DNA of 64,000 nucleotides from Limibacter armeniacum. GTDB lineage: Bacteria > Bacteroidota > Bacteroidia > Cytophagales > Flammeovirgaceae. The notes beneath the pieces were generated by a model. It did not search any database. It saw only the letters and a list, made by a program, of their open reading frames with translations, and was not told the DNA's origin. How positions within the stretch are numbered: the first letter of the stretch is position 1; each line of letters starts with the position of its first letter. The position numbers were made by a program, and so were the translations under genes. Below, piece by piece: positions 9,255-17,428 of this stretch. The DNA is taken from NCBI RefSeq assembly GCF_036880985.1, contig NZ_JBAJNO010000001.1:310001-374000 (forward strand), given 5' to 3'.

Positions 9255-11123
9255 TTAGATTACTTGTAGATATGTTAATCGACGTTTCACTTGGATATCT
9301 TCCTGAACTTTTTGGGACAACTTGCTATACTCGATATCAAACTCATAACCATACAGTTTTGATTGCATTAAGACGATTGTATTTAAAATCAACAATGCTT
9401 CAGCGGGCTTTTGGGATTGATAAAGTGTATTGGTCATCACTTCCTCTGGGTTTTCTAGTCCTGTGATTGCTAGAAACTCTGCAGCTCGGACACGGTTCAT
9501 ATGTTCAAAATCATTGATTGCAATCGTTCTGACTAACTTTTCCAAATCCTTTGCCTCTTTACCCAAACAGCAGCAAGTAATCAATGCCCAGTTTCTTTCC
9601 AAAGGGTCTTCTGCTAATAAGGAACTTGTTAGTTTATCTTTGACCTTACTGAAATCTTTAAGACTTAGGTCAGCCACTTGCTTATATTTTAAAATATCTT
9701 GTTTATGTTTTTGTCCAAACAATGATGGATTTTTGAAAGCATGTTCCATCAAATAGAACTCAGGAAAGAAAGATAGGTCAGGCATATCTGTTTGCCATTT
9801 ATCCAGCTTTTCACGCATTAGTTTCAAGACTTTTTTGTAAGTGGGGTCTTTAGCCAAATTTGTGGTCTCGAAAGGATCTGCTTCAATGTCAAAGAGCATT
9901 TCAGGTGATCGTTTTTCAAAGAATGCTGATTGTAGGTTGTTGAGTTTTCTTTGTTCATAAAGCAATTGCCATTCTTTGTAAGCCAGCTGATTGAAACGAT
10001 AATTATTCATTAAACCGTCTATATTAAAAGGTTCGTAGCTTCTAATGTACTTGTACTTGCCTTTGCGCACAGCCCTTACCAAATCATATTTTTCATCAAA
10101 ACGATCTGCATAGCTGAAAACTTCATCCCGTTTGTTGACTTCTGATGCACTAACACCCTTTCCTAGAAATGGTTTACCATCCATTCCTTCTGGTACTTTG
10201 ATACCTGCCAGATTGAGTACTGTTGGAGCTAGGTCAATAAAACTGATAAAACCGTTTACAGTACTACCTGCTTTCATATCAATAAGGTGTTTATATTTTT
10301 CTGGAATGTGAACAACCATTGGAACATGTAATCCTGTTTCGTAGAGGTAACCTTTACTACCAGGTAACACACCACCATGATCCCCGAAATAAAAAATAAA
10401 TGTATTTTCCAGCAGACCATCTTTTTTCAATTCTGAAACTATTTGCCCCACCTTTGTGTCCATTTCTACAATCTTGTCACGATAATAGGCATTGGTATAG
10501 CGAAAAATCTTAGTATCAGGATGATTGGGTTGTACTTTAAAGGAGTTCTCATGGGTTTTTGTACCTTTTTGCATCATTTCTTCTTCAGAGAAGTGCATGC
10601 TTCCTTCGTGAGAAATACCAATATTGGAAACATGGAAAAATGGTTGTCCTTCTTTTCTGTTTTTCCAGCTAGCTTTTTTGGACGATTCATTCCACACTTC
10701 ATCCCCTTTTATAAAGTTATAATCTTCTTTACTGTTATTAGTGGTATAATAACCTGCTTTTTGTAGGTATGCTGGAAACATATTGTGAGAATCAGGCATT
10801 GGGACTTTCTCTAGCTTTCTGTGATACTGCGTTCCTAACCTGGGTGCATAGCTACCTGAAATCATAGTGGATCGGGCAACACTACAGACAGGACTATTGG
10901 AAAATGCCCGATTGAAAATTAGTCCATGAGCAGCTAATGACTCGATATGAGGTGTTGAAACACCATTCTCATCAAAAAGCTTCATATAATGTTTTGAATT
11001 ATCTTCAGATGTGATCCAGACAATATTGGGTTGCATTGGTTTCTTCTCTGCGTTCCTGATAAAAGATAGGAGTAATAAGGCAAGTGGGACTACAATCAGT
11101 CCTAATAAGTATCTTCTTTTCAT
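9255..11123 (-). CDS. S1-family sulfatase with C-terminal helical-repeat extension (CSVAR)
   Basis: At 622 residues this is about 100 longer than the other sulfatases here. The N-terminus has one hydrophobic segment (residues 5-21) and no clear cleavage site, so it may stay anchored in the membrane. PNIVWITSEDNS is the metal-binding start. The formylglycine motif reads C80-S-V-A-R, with valine where proline or alanine is usual. FYFGDHGGVLPGSKG and LYETGLHVPMVV give the rest of the pocket. After about residue 470 a helical region with ERNWALI, RVRAAEFLAI and PAEALLIL repeats looks HEAT-like. By eye the gene is more AT-rich than its neighbours, a possible sign of separate acquisition. It is transcribed alone, divergent from the propeller operon. 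Confidence 0.85.
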   Translation of the reverse strand: MKRRYLLGLIVVPLALLLLSFIRNAEKKPMQPNIVWITSEDNSKHYMKLFDENGVSTPHIESLAAHGLIFNRAFSNSPVCSVARSTMISGSYAPRLGTQYHRKLEKVPMPDSHNMFPAYLQKAGYYTTNNSKEDYNFIKGDEVWNESSKKASWKNRKEGQPFFHVSNIGISHEGSMHFSEEEMMQKGTKTHENSFKVQPNHPDTKIFRYTNAYYRDKIVEMDTKVGQIVSELKKDGLLENTFIFYFGDHGGVLPGSKGYLYETGLHVPMVVHIPEKYKHLIDMKAGSTVNGFISFIDLAPTVLNLAGIKVPEGMDGKPFLGKGVSASEVNKRDEVFSYADRFDEKYDLVRAVRKGKYKYIRSYEPFNIDGLMNNYRFNQLAYKEWQLLYEQRKLNNLQSAFFEKRSPEMLFDIEADPFETTNLAKDPTYKKVLKLMREKLDKWQTDMPDLSFFPEFYLMEHAFKNPSLFGQKHKQDILKYKQVADLSLKDFSKVKDKLTSSLLAEDPLERNWALITCCCLGKEAKDLEKLVRTIAINDFEHMNRVRAAEFLAITGLENPEEVMTNTLYQSQKPAEALLILNTIVLMQSKLYGYEFDIEYSKLSQKVQEDIQVKRRLTYLQVI

Positions 11124-11200
11124 CTGTTTGATGTTTAAATACCAGTGTGAATTCAGGTAAAAGGTCTATTAGCAAGATCAGACATATAATCTATTTTCGT

Positions 11201-11227
11201 AGGTGGGTTATCCTTTAGATAAGGGGG
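11201..11227 (-). promoter_or_regulatory. Shared CCCCTT...CACCT element, sulfatase 9255-11123
   Basis: On the minus strand CCCCCTTATCTAAA leads into GGATAACCCACCT, 78 bp before the start codon. GGATAA-NN-CACCT is shared base for base with the element at 4925-4952. A TATGTCTG word 14 nt downstream is one mismatch from the Bacteroidota -7 consensus TAnnTTTG. Confidence 0.4.
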
Positions 11228-11343
11228 ATTATTAGATACTATTGGTTTTTGTATTAAGCGAGTAAAATAATCATGTACTTCTGATATAAATACTTCTTCA
11301 TTCTTGACTAGAAATTTGTTTAATGGTGAGTCTGAAACAGGGG

Positions 11344-11396
11344 ATAATTATGGGTAAAATGAGGGAGAGATTTTTAGCCTATTAATAATTATGGGT
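11344..11396 (+). promoter_or_regulatory. Paired 12-bp direct repeat, candidate operator
   Basis: ATAATTATGGGT occurs at 11344-11355 and again, unchanged, at 11385-11396. The 41-bp period is about four helical turns, placing both on one face of the DNA. They lie about 95 and 55 bp upstream of the predicted transcription start of the propeller operon, where an activator would sit. Confidence 0.45.
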
Positions 11397-11436
11397 TTGT
11401 TCCTGATATCAGATATATAATAGTATAGGTTACACT

Positions 11437-11444
11437 TAAGTTTG
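11437..11444 (+). promoter_or_regulatory. Predicted -7 promoter box, propeller operon
   Basis: TAAGTTTG is an exact match to the Bacteroidota -7 consensus TAnnTTTG and lies 51 bp before the GTG start at 11496. No clear -33 TTTG is seen at the expected distance, consistent with activator dependence. Confidence 0.4.
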
Positions 11445-11495
11445 ACGCATGAAGGATAATTCTAGGGAAATCTGTACAGTAAAATTCAATATATC

Positions 11496-14078
11496 GTGAA
11501 GAAGATAGCTATTGCCTTAACTCTGTTATTGTGTCCATTTTGGGGAAATGCTCAATCAGGAAAAAAATATTTTAAGCAACTTAAAAATGAAAGGGTCGAA
11601 TCAGATTCTTCTGTAGCATGGCGCAACTTTGGTCCGGGTATGTCTGGGTATTGTGAGGAATTTTGGTGTCACCAAACGGATACAAGTGTCATGTTTCTGG
11701 GACCTGACATGCATGTAGCTTTTGGTACATGGGACAATGGCAGGTCATGGCATACCATAAAAGACAGTGATGGAGATGGGAAGGATTTGGAAAGGGTACA
11801 TGACATTCAGTTTTCATTGGTCAATCCTGATTATGGAGTTGCATTGGAAAGGTCAGGATTGGTATTTGAAACCAAAGACCGCGGGCGCTCATGGCAATTT
11901 GTTAATGATATCGGGAATGCACATACCAAGATTGCCATACATCCTAAAAACGATAACATCTGGCTGATCGGGGCAGGTGATTTCTGGAATGTCAAGAACA
12001 ACCACCGATCAATAAATAAACCGCATGGAATCACGCACAAGAGAGCAGACTATGGTTATGTGAAAATGACAACCGACAAGGGTAGAAGTTGGAAGAAGGT
12101 AGCCACCAATATTGCGGAGGATTTGGATGTGGGTAGAATTGTTTACAATCCTAATCACCCTGACAGTGTAGTTATGGTAACCAACCATGGTATGTACTTG
12201 AGTGCTGATGGGGGTAATAACTGGCAACAAAGTGCAGACGGACTACCAATGAACCTTCCACGTGACCTGACTTCTTATTATAATACAGATACAAAAGAGT
12301 GGGTGCTTTATATGGTGGAGCAGACGGTTTACGAACCAAATGGAAAATCGATCAATGCTAAAGGAGGAGTTTATAAGAGTATTGACGGCGGTGTAAGCTG
12401 GATAAACGTAACTGGCAATTTGGGATTTGACCTTTCAATAATCAATGATGGGGTTATCCGTGACGGTTACCATAAAGCTGTTTCCCATTGGTTGGGTATG
12501 TCAAAAGTGGAATTCAAACAACAATACCCTGAGTTGCCAAGCCAAACAATATCCGTTTACAACAGGATTGCGGTAAATCCACTGAATAAAAACGAAATCT
12601 ACCTAGTTCATAACAAGAAACACGATAAGGCATTTGGTCCGGGTGATGTATGGAAAACAGAAGATGGAGGAAAGACTTGGTTTGCTTGTGCCCGAAACGG
12701 GAAATACTGGTTGAGTGGCAAAAACAAGGAATATTGGGAAGCCAAAGGAAATCCGGCAGATGCCAATGTCAACTTTGCCCATCTCCAAACTTATATGGAT
12801 AACCAGAACGAGACTTCAGGGACTCGAATGATTGCCATCAACGCAGTAGGAGAAATATTGATTGGCATTGACCAACAGACTTTGCGCTCCCACAATGGAG
12901 GCAAGAGCTGGGATCAGGTAGACGACTATGAAACCGCTCCTGGCAGTAACAAGTGGGTAGGCCGTGGAGGAAGCAACTTGCCGGGTAGGTTTATGCTTTT
13001 GGAGACAGGCATCAAGGACCGATACCTGCTGTGCAGTGGAGAACATGGCTTATGGCAAACAACTAGTTTAGGAGACTATCCTGACAAGAAAGCCATTGCA
13101 GTGGAACAGATAGAAGGGCAGGTGCATGATCACAGTGGAAATCATGGGGCACACTCAATTTCTACAGTGGCTGTTCATCCCAAAGACCCGCAAACAATCT
13201 ATACATTAAGCTGGAGACAGGAGCATAGAGGCAAACTTCGCCGCACAACTGATGGGGGTAAAACATGGGAAAATATCGCCACCCTTTTTGACGCAGACAA
13301 TCCAAGTTGGAGAGGGGTAGCCTATCAGAATTCTTTGACGATTGACCCTGTTAATCCAAAGAATATGTATTTCTGTGCCACACATATTGGCATTGCGGAA
13401 ATAAGTGGAGGAAAAGGTCCTGAACTGACGAAAGGGGAATATGGCTTCTACCGCTCAACAGATGGCGGACACACTTGGGAAGTGAGCAACAATGGTTTTC
13501 ATAAAGGTATCAGTATCAGAAGGATTGCTATGTATCCGGAAAATCCGAAGGAAATTTATGCAGCTGCTAACGATAACAATGGTGGCTTGTACAGAAGCAC
13601 AAATCAGGGGAGGAAATGGCAGAAAGTGGCTTTGCCCGCCGAGATCAAGGCAGTCAACAACATCTTTATTGACCGCCATAACAAGAACTTGCTGATCAGT
13701 ACAGGACGCAGAACGGGTACCTTTGAAGAAGGAGGCGTTTGGAGAAGTTCGGACAATGGTGCCACTTGGAAGAAAATCTTCAAGGCACCTTATGTATGGC
13801 AGGCTGAGACCTCACCAATCAATTCGGATATCATAGTCATCAGTGTGGCAGGACAGGCAGGTGAACAAACCCATCAGTTTATGAATCCGGGTGTGTATCT
13901 CTCAAAAGATGGCGGGAAGTCATGGAAGAAAATCAACCAAAACCTTGGACAACCTGATAAGATTGTGGACGTAAAACCGGACCCCTACAATGAAAACCTG
14001 ATCTGGTGTGCCTCATGGGGATGTGGCTGGTTTGTGGCAGAAATTGATGCAGTAAAGGAAGGTTGGACTTCTAAGTAA
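11496..14078 (+). CDS. Asp-box double beta-propeller protein (sortilin/GH74-like), core-only paralogue
   Basis: This 860-residue secreted protein begins with GTG (no in-frame ATG gives a signal peptide), with signal MKKIAIALTLLLCPFWGNAQ. It contains about twelve Asp-box (BNR) motifs of the form S/T-x-D-x-G-x-x-W, for example KTEDGGKTW, RTTDGGKTW and RSSDNGATW, spread along its whole length. That number and length fit two seven-bladed propellers, as in GH74 or sortilin/Vps10-type folds. The core is shared with the two proteins at 17429 and 21362, but this one lacks their GLUG and T9SS domains and so is probably periplasmic. No known activity can be assigned; it may be a glycosidase, a lyase or a binding protein for the galactan. 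First gene of a three-gene operon with a GH43-like and a GH140-like enzyme. Confidence 0.82.
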   Translation: MKKIAIALTLLLCPFWGNAQSGKKYFKQLKNERVESDSSVAWRNFGPGMSGYCEEFWCHQTDTSVMFLGPDMHVAFGTWDNGRSWHTIKDSDGDGKDLERVHDIQFSLVNPDYGVALERSGLVFETKDRGRSWQFVNDIGNAHTKIAIHPKNDNIWLIGAGDFWNVKNNHRSINKPHGITHKRADYGYVKMTTDKGRSWKKVATNIAEDLDVGRIVYNPNHPDSVVMVTNHGMYLSADGGNNWQQSADGLPMNLPRDLTSYYNTDTKEWVLYMVEQTVYEPNGKSINAKGGVYKSIDGGVSWINVTGNLGFDLSIINDGVIRDGYHKAVSHWLGMSKVEFKQQYPELPSQTISVYNRIAVNPLNKNEIYLVHNKKHDKAFGPGDVWKTEDGGKTWFACARNGKYWLSGKNKEYWEAKGNPADANVNFAHLQTYMDNQNETSGTRMIAINAVGEILIGIDQQTLRSHNGGKSWDQVDDYETAPGSNKWVGRGGSNLPGRFMLLETGIKDRYLLCSGEHGLWQTTSLGDYPDKKAIAVEQIEGQVHDHSGNHGAHSISTVAVHPKDPQTIYTLSWRQEHRGKLRRTTDGGKTWENIATLFDADNPSWRGVAYQNSLTIDPVNPKNMYFCATHIGIAEISGGKGPELTKGEYGFYRSTDGGHTWEVSNNGFHKGISIRRIAMYPENPKEIYAAANDNNGGLYRSTNQGRKWQKVALPAEIKAVNNIFIDRHNKNLLISTGRRTGTFEEGGVWRSSDNGATWKKIFKAPYVWQAETSPINSDIIVISVAGQAGEQTHQFMNPGVYLSKDGGKSWKKINQNLGQPDKIVDVKPDPYNENLIWCASWGCGWFVAEIDAVKEGWTSK

Positions 14079-14114
14079 CTATAGAAGCTGACGACAAACA
14101 AACCCAGTGAAAAA

Positions 14115-15491
14115 ATGAGAATGAAACCACTGTTAGTAATAGCCATAATGGGCGTATTAGGAAGCTGTTCTTTAACAGAAAATAAATCAGTAAGGGTAGC
14201 GGCAGCCCATTTGAATGAGGCAGTAAAAGTGGATGTGATTGTACCCGAACATGGCATGGCTGATCCGCATGCCTGGGTACAGAATGACACTGTCTTCATC
14301 ATCTGTGGACATGATGAGTCTTGGGAAGGGAAAGGCTCTTTCAGGATGGATCGTTGGGAAGTGTGGTCTTCTACAGACCTGAAAAATTGGGAACATCACC
14401 GGAATATCCTTCCTTCACAGACGTATATCGGCGACAAGCCCAACTGCTGGGCTGGAGATGTTTGTGAAAGGGATGGCAAATACTACTGGTTCTTTTCAAA
14501 CAGGAACATCAATACCGGTGTGATGGTGGCTGACCAGATCACAGGAGAATACAGGGATCTGTTGGGTAAACCTCTGCTGCCGGAAGGCATCGTCCCTGTT
14601 CATCCTTATGATCCTGAAATCTATATTGAAGATGGTGTATATACCATTTGTTTTGGAGCGGGTACTTATTATATGGCAACCCTTTCCGAGGATATGAAAT
14701 CGCTGGCTACTGAGCCGAAGAAGATCCTTGTTCAGGATGAAAATGGAAATCCCGTTAAGGCAGATGACAAGTCGACACTGTTCAAACGCAACGGATGGTA
14801 CTATCTGGTGTATGGCAGCAGGTATGCCATGGCTGAAAACCTTTATGGTCCTTATACATTCAAAGGAGCCTTTCTGGAAGGAGGGCACACGAGTTTCTTT
14901 GACTGGCACGGTCAGTTGTATGTCTTGCAGGAAAACCATGATATCAGTGCCTTTTACCGTGGGGCAAGCCTGAAACCTGTATTCTTCAATGACGATCAGA
15001 CAATCTACATTCCGGAAGATGACCGCATGTATCCGGCACCCGGCAGACCTTGGGAATTTAAAAGTACGACGATGGGTTGGCAGGCTTTGAAAGGCACCGA
15101 TATAGCCTATCATAAGGGAGTGATTGCCGGTCAGTTGACTGAAAAGGAGGCGACTGTAGTCAGTGCTCCTTGGCTCTACACCGATACCCGTGAATGTTCC
15201 GAGATCACCATCAGAATGAAAAACAGCAGCGTTGCCAAGGCATTGAAGTTTTCCATATTTTCCCGTGACAGGGGAAATGGTTTCTGGACTTCCTTTACCG
15301 AACCGGTAGACTGGAGCAAGCAGGATTGGGTCACCATTCCAATCAAAGCTAATGACACCGACTTTCATACTTACACCATTCCAATTTCCCAATTCAAAGA
15401 TCTGAAGGAAAGACTGATGCAGGTCGCTGTTCAGCCTGCCGCTGATGCGGTGAGCGGCAATTGGGAGATTGATGAAATCATCGTGAAATAA
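14115..15491 (+). CDS. GH43-like five-bladed propeller glycosidase, lipoprotein
   Basis: This 458-residue protein has a lipobox, LGSC (C18), so it is anchored to a membrane. The propeller carries a GH43-type triad pattern: D50 in MADPHAW, D166 in HPYDPEIY, and E255 in FLEGGHTS as candidate general acid. GH43 enzymes are inverting exo- or endo-enzymes for beta-xylose, alpha-L-arabinose or beta-galactose. A beta-sandwich domain of about 130 residues at the C-terminus looks like a carbohydrate-binding module. The gene follows the Asp-box propeller by 36 bp and precedes the GH140-like gene by 9 bp, so the three are likely co-transcribed. The substrate cannot be read from sequence. Confidence 0.75.
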   Translation: MRMKPLLVIAIMGVLGSCSLTENKSVRVAAAHLNEAVKVDVIVPEHGMADPHAWVQNDTVFIICGHDESWEGKGSFRMDRWEVWSSTDLKNWEHHRNILPSQTYIGDKPNCWAGDVCERDGKYYWFFSNRNINTGVMVADQITGEYRDLLGKPLLPEGIVPVHPYDPEIYIEDGVYTICFGAGTYYMATLSEDMKSLATEPKKILVQDENGNPVKADDKSTLFKRNGWYYLVYGSRYAMAENLYGPYTFKGAFLEGGHTSFFDWHGQLYVLQENHDISAFYRGASLKPVFFNDDQTIYIPEDDRMYPAPGRPWEFKSTTMGWQALKGTDIAYHKGVIAGQLTEKEATVVSAPWLYTDTRECSEITIRMKNSSVAKALKFSIFSRDRGNGFWTSFTEPVDWSKQDWVTIPIKANDTDFHTYTIPISQFKDLKERLMQVAVQPAADAVSGNWEIDEIIVK

Positions 15492-15500
15492 ATAGAAGCC

Positions 15501-17153
15501 ATGAGAAAAATATATTGTACCGCTTTTCTAATGCTTATCCTGCTGCAGGTAGGATTGGCTCAGGTAAAAACTTGGCAATCACCTAAAGCCAACAAACCTA
15601 TCACCCTTGCGCAATGGGAAGTGAACGATGTAGTGTTTAAGGCTAAGAAAACCGTAAGCCAACCATTTGAAAAAGAGGTTTTTGCTTTAGTTCAAAGCGA
15701 AGAGGGAAATCAGAAAATACCGCTGTTCTACAATGGAAACAGCGAATGGGTTTTCCGCTATTCAAGCGCATCGGTTGGCGAGAAATCATTTACCATTTCA
15801 TCCGAAATAAAGGAGCTGAATGGAGAGAATGGGAAGTTCATTATTACGGAAAATCAAAAGGAAAACCGCCATGGAGGGGTAGTCCTGAATAAGGAAAATC
15901 CACAGCACCTGTTCTATGAGGATGGCTCACATTATTTCAATCTGGCTTTTGAATGCGATTGGTTATTTGCCTTGGACTATGGACAGCAGGATATCCCAAA
16001 GACGAAACACCTGCTTTCGCTATTGAATCAGAATGGATTCAATCAGGTCGTAATGAACGTGTATTCTTATGACGTCAAATGGCAGAAGGACAAAAAGCTG
16101 GAAGCACATCCCGAACATGAGTACGGAGGGCGTGAAGATATTTACCCTTTCCTCGGCTCCAACGCCAACCCTGATTACAGCGCTCTGAACATCGATTTTT
16201 TCAAGCATTTCGATAAGGTCATTGCCGAAATGCATGATCAGGAATTGGTCAGCCACCTGATGATCTATGTCTGGAACAAGCTGGTCTCATGGCCTGACAT
16301 GAACACGGAAGCCGATAACCGTTACTATGATTATGTCATCAAGCGCTATCAGGCATTTCCCAATATTGTGTGGGATGTTTCCAAGGAAGCATTGCTTTAC
16401 GGAAGGGCGACCAATGAATATATTCTGGAGCGGATTGAGCGTGCCAAAAAGCTGGATGCTTATGGTCGCTTGATCTCCGTTCACGATTTTGGCTTCTGCA
16501 AGAACAACCCTGAGCAGGTGGATTTTATCTCCATGCAAAACTGGCAGCACACGCTTTATCAGAATATGTTGGAAGCAAGAAAAGCATTCCCACATAAACC
16601 CATTTTCAATATTGAGCATGGCGGTTATGAGGAGTCTCCTTATGTGGTGTTCCCCGGCGCCTATGTCAATGCGGAAGCCTGTTTGAGAAGAAATTACCAG
16701 TGTCTTTTTGCGGGCGGCTACACGACCTATTATTGGCAAGGCGCTGCATGGAATGTGGTGATCCATAACCCGTTTGAGCAGTCGGAAAGTTTCAGCAAAC
16801 CGCATTTTGAGTATTTCAAGCATATGAGAAAGCTGTTTGAGACAGTGCATTTCGAAAATTGTGAGCCTATATCATGGCACAATTCAAGTGGCTTTAACCT
16901 GACCAACAAGAAGGACGGGATTATGCTGATGTACACGCCAAAAGAAAATCAGTGGATAGGCACCAAGAATGCCATCAAAAAGAATTTCACTTATGAGCAG
17001 GCGACACAGCAGTGGTTCAATACGCTGACGGGTGAACTGACCGATGAGGTAAAATATGATGATGCACCTTTTGACTTCTGGAGCGATCGCCCATGGAAAG
17101 GAGAAGCAGATGCTATCCTGATTATCAAGAACCTGACGCCAACAGATCTATGA
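15501..17153 (+). CDS. Putative glycoside hydrolase, DUF5060 + DUF4038 (GH140-like TIM barrel)
   Basis: This 550-residue secreted protein has a signal peptide ending VGLAQ. Residues about 22-115 form an immunoglobulin-like DUF5060 domain, and residues 120-470 form a TIM barrel with GGVVLNKENPQHLFYEDG at its entry. Two glutamates in clan-A positions are visible: E296 in WDVSKE and E372 in FNIEHGG. A small beta domain ends the protein. Relatives of this fold include the GH140 apiosidases and many uncharacterised enzymes of algal-polysaccharide loci. Location is likely periplasmic. Last gene of the operon that starts at 11496; no terminator hairpin is seen directly after it. Confidence 0.72.
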   Translation: MRKIYCTAFLMLILLQVGLAQVKTWQSPKANKPITLAQWEVNDVVFKAKKTVSQPFEKEVFALVQSEEGNQKIPLFYNGNSEWVFRYSSASVGEKSFTISSEIKELNGENGKFIITENQKENRHGGVVLNKENPQHLFYEDGSHYFNLAFECDWLFALDYGQQDIPKTKHLLSLLNQNGFNQVVMNVYSYDVKWQKDKKLEAHPEHEYGGREDIYPFLGSNANPDYSALNIDFFKHFDKVIAEMHDQELVSHLMIYVWNKLVSWPDMNTEADNRYYDYVIKRYQAFPNIVWDVSKEALLYGRATNEYILERIERAKKLDAYGRLISVHDFGFCKNNPEQVDFISMQNWQHTLYQNMLEARKAFPHKPIFNIEHGGYEESPYVVFPGAYVNAEACLRRNYQCLFAGGYTTYYWQGAAWNVVIHNPFEQSESFSKPHFEYFKHMRKLFETVHFENCEPISWHNSSGFNLTNKKDGIMLMYTPKENQWIGTKNAIKKNFTYEQATQQWFNTLTGELTDEVKYDDAPFDFWSDRPWKGEADAILIIKNLTPTDL

Positions 17154-17428
17154 AACAATGCCGTTTAGCTTAATAACTTGAGCTGTATGATATCTATCGA
17201 TTGACGACTATTTACACATCAAATAAAATCACGGATAGTTTATGATGAGCAACTGACTTGATCATGATAAATTATTCGTGATCACTACTCTGAGTTGTAA
17301 TTTTCACACTCCCCCCAACTGAGCTTAGAATAGACAGAAACCTACCTTACTGAACAGTATTGTTACATGATGTCATCACTTAAATAACCCTAACTGGGAA
17401 CTATTCACTATTTAACAACACGTTTAAT

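Larger units (their letters stand above)
11124..11495. other. Divergent intergenic region between sulfatase and propeller operon (372 bp)
   Basis: No gene is visible. The part near the sulfatase has a CCCCTT...CACCT element. The part near the propeller gene has two identical 12-bp direct repeats and a Bacteroidota-type -7 box, each listed separately. Confidence 0.6.

Noticed and set aside
14496-15392. 298-codon open frame on the minus strand inside the GH43-like gene
   Set aside because: Antisense shadow of a gene with clear propeller motifs; no family likeness.
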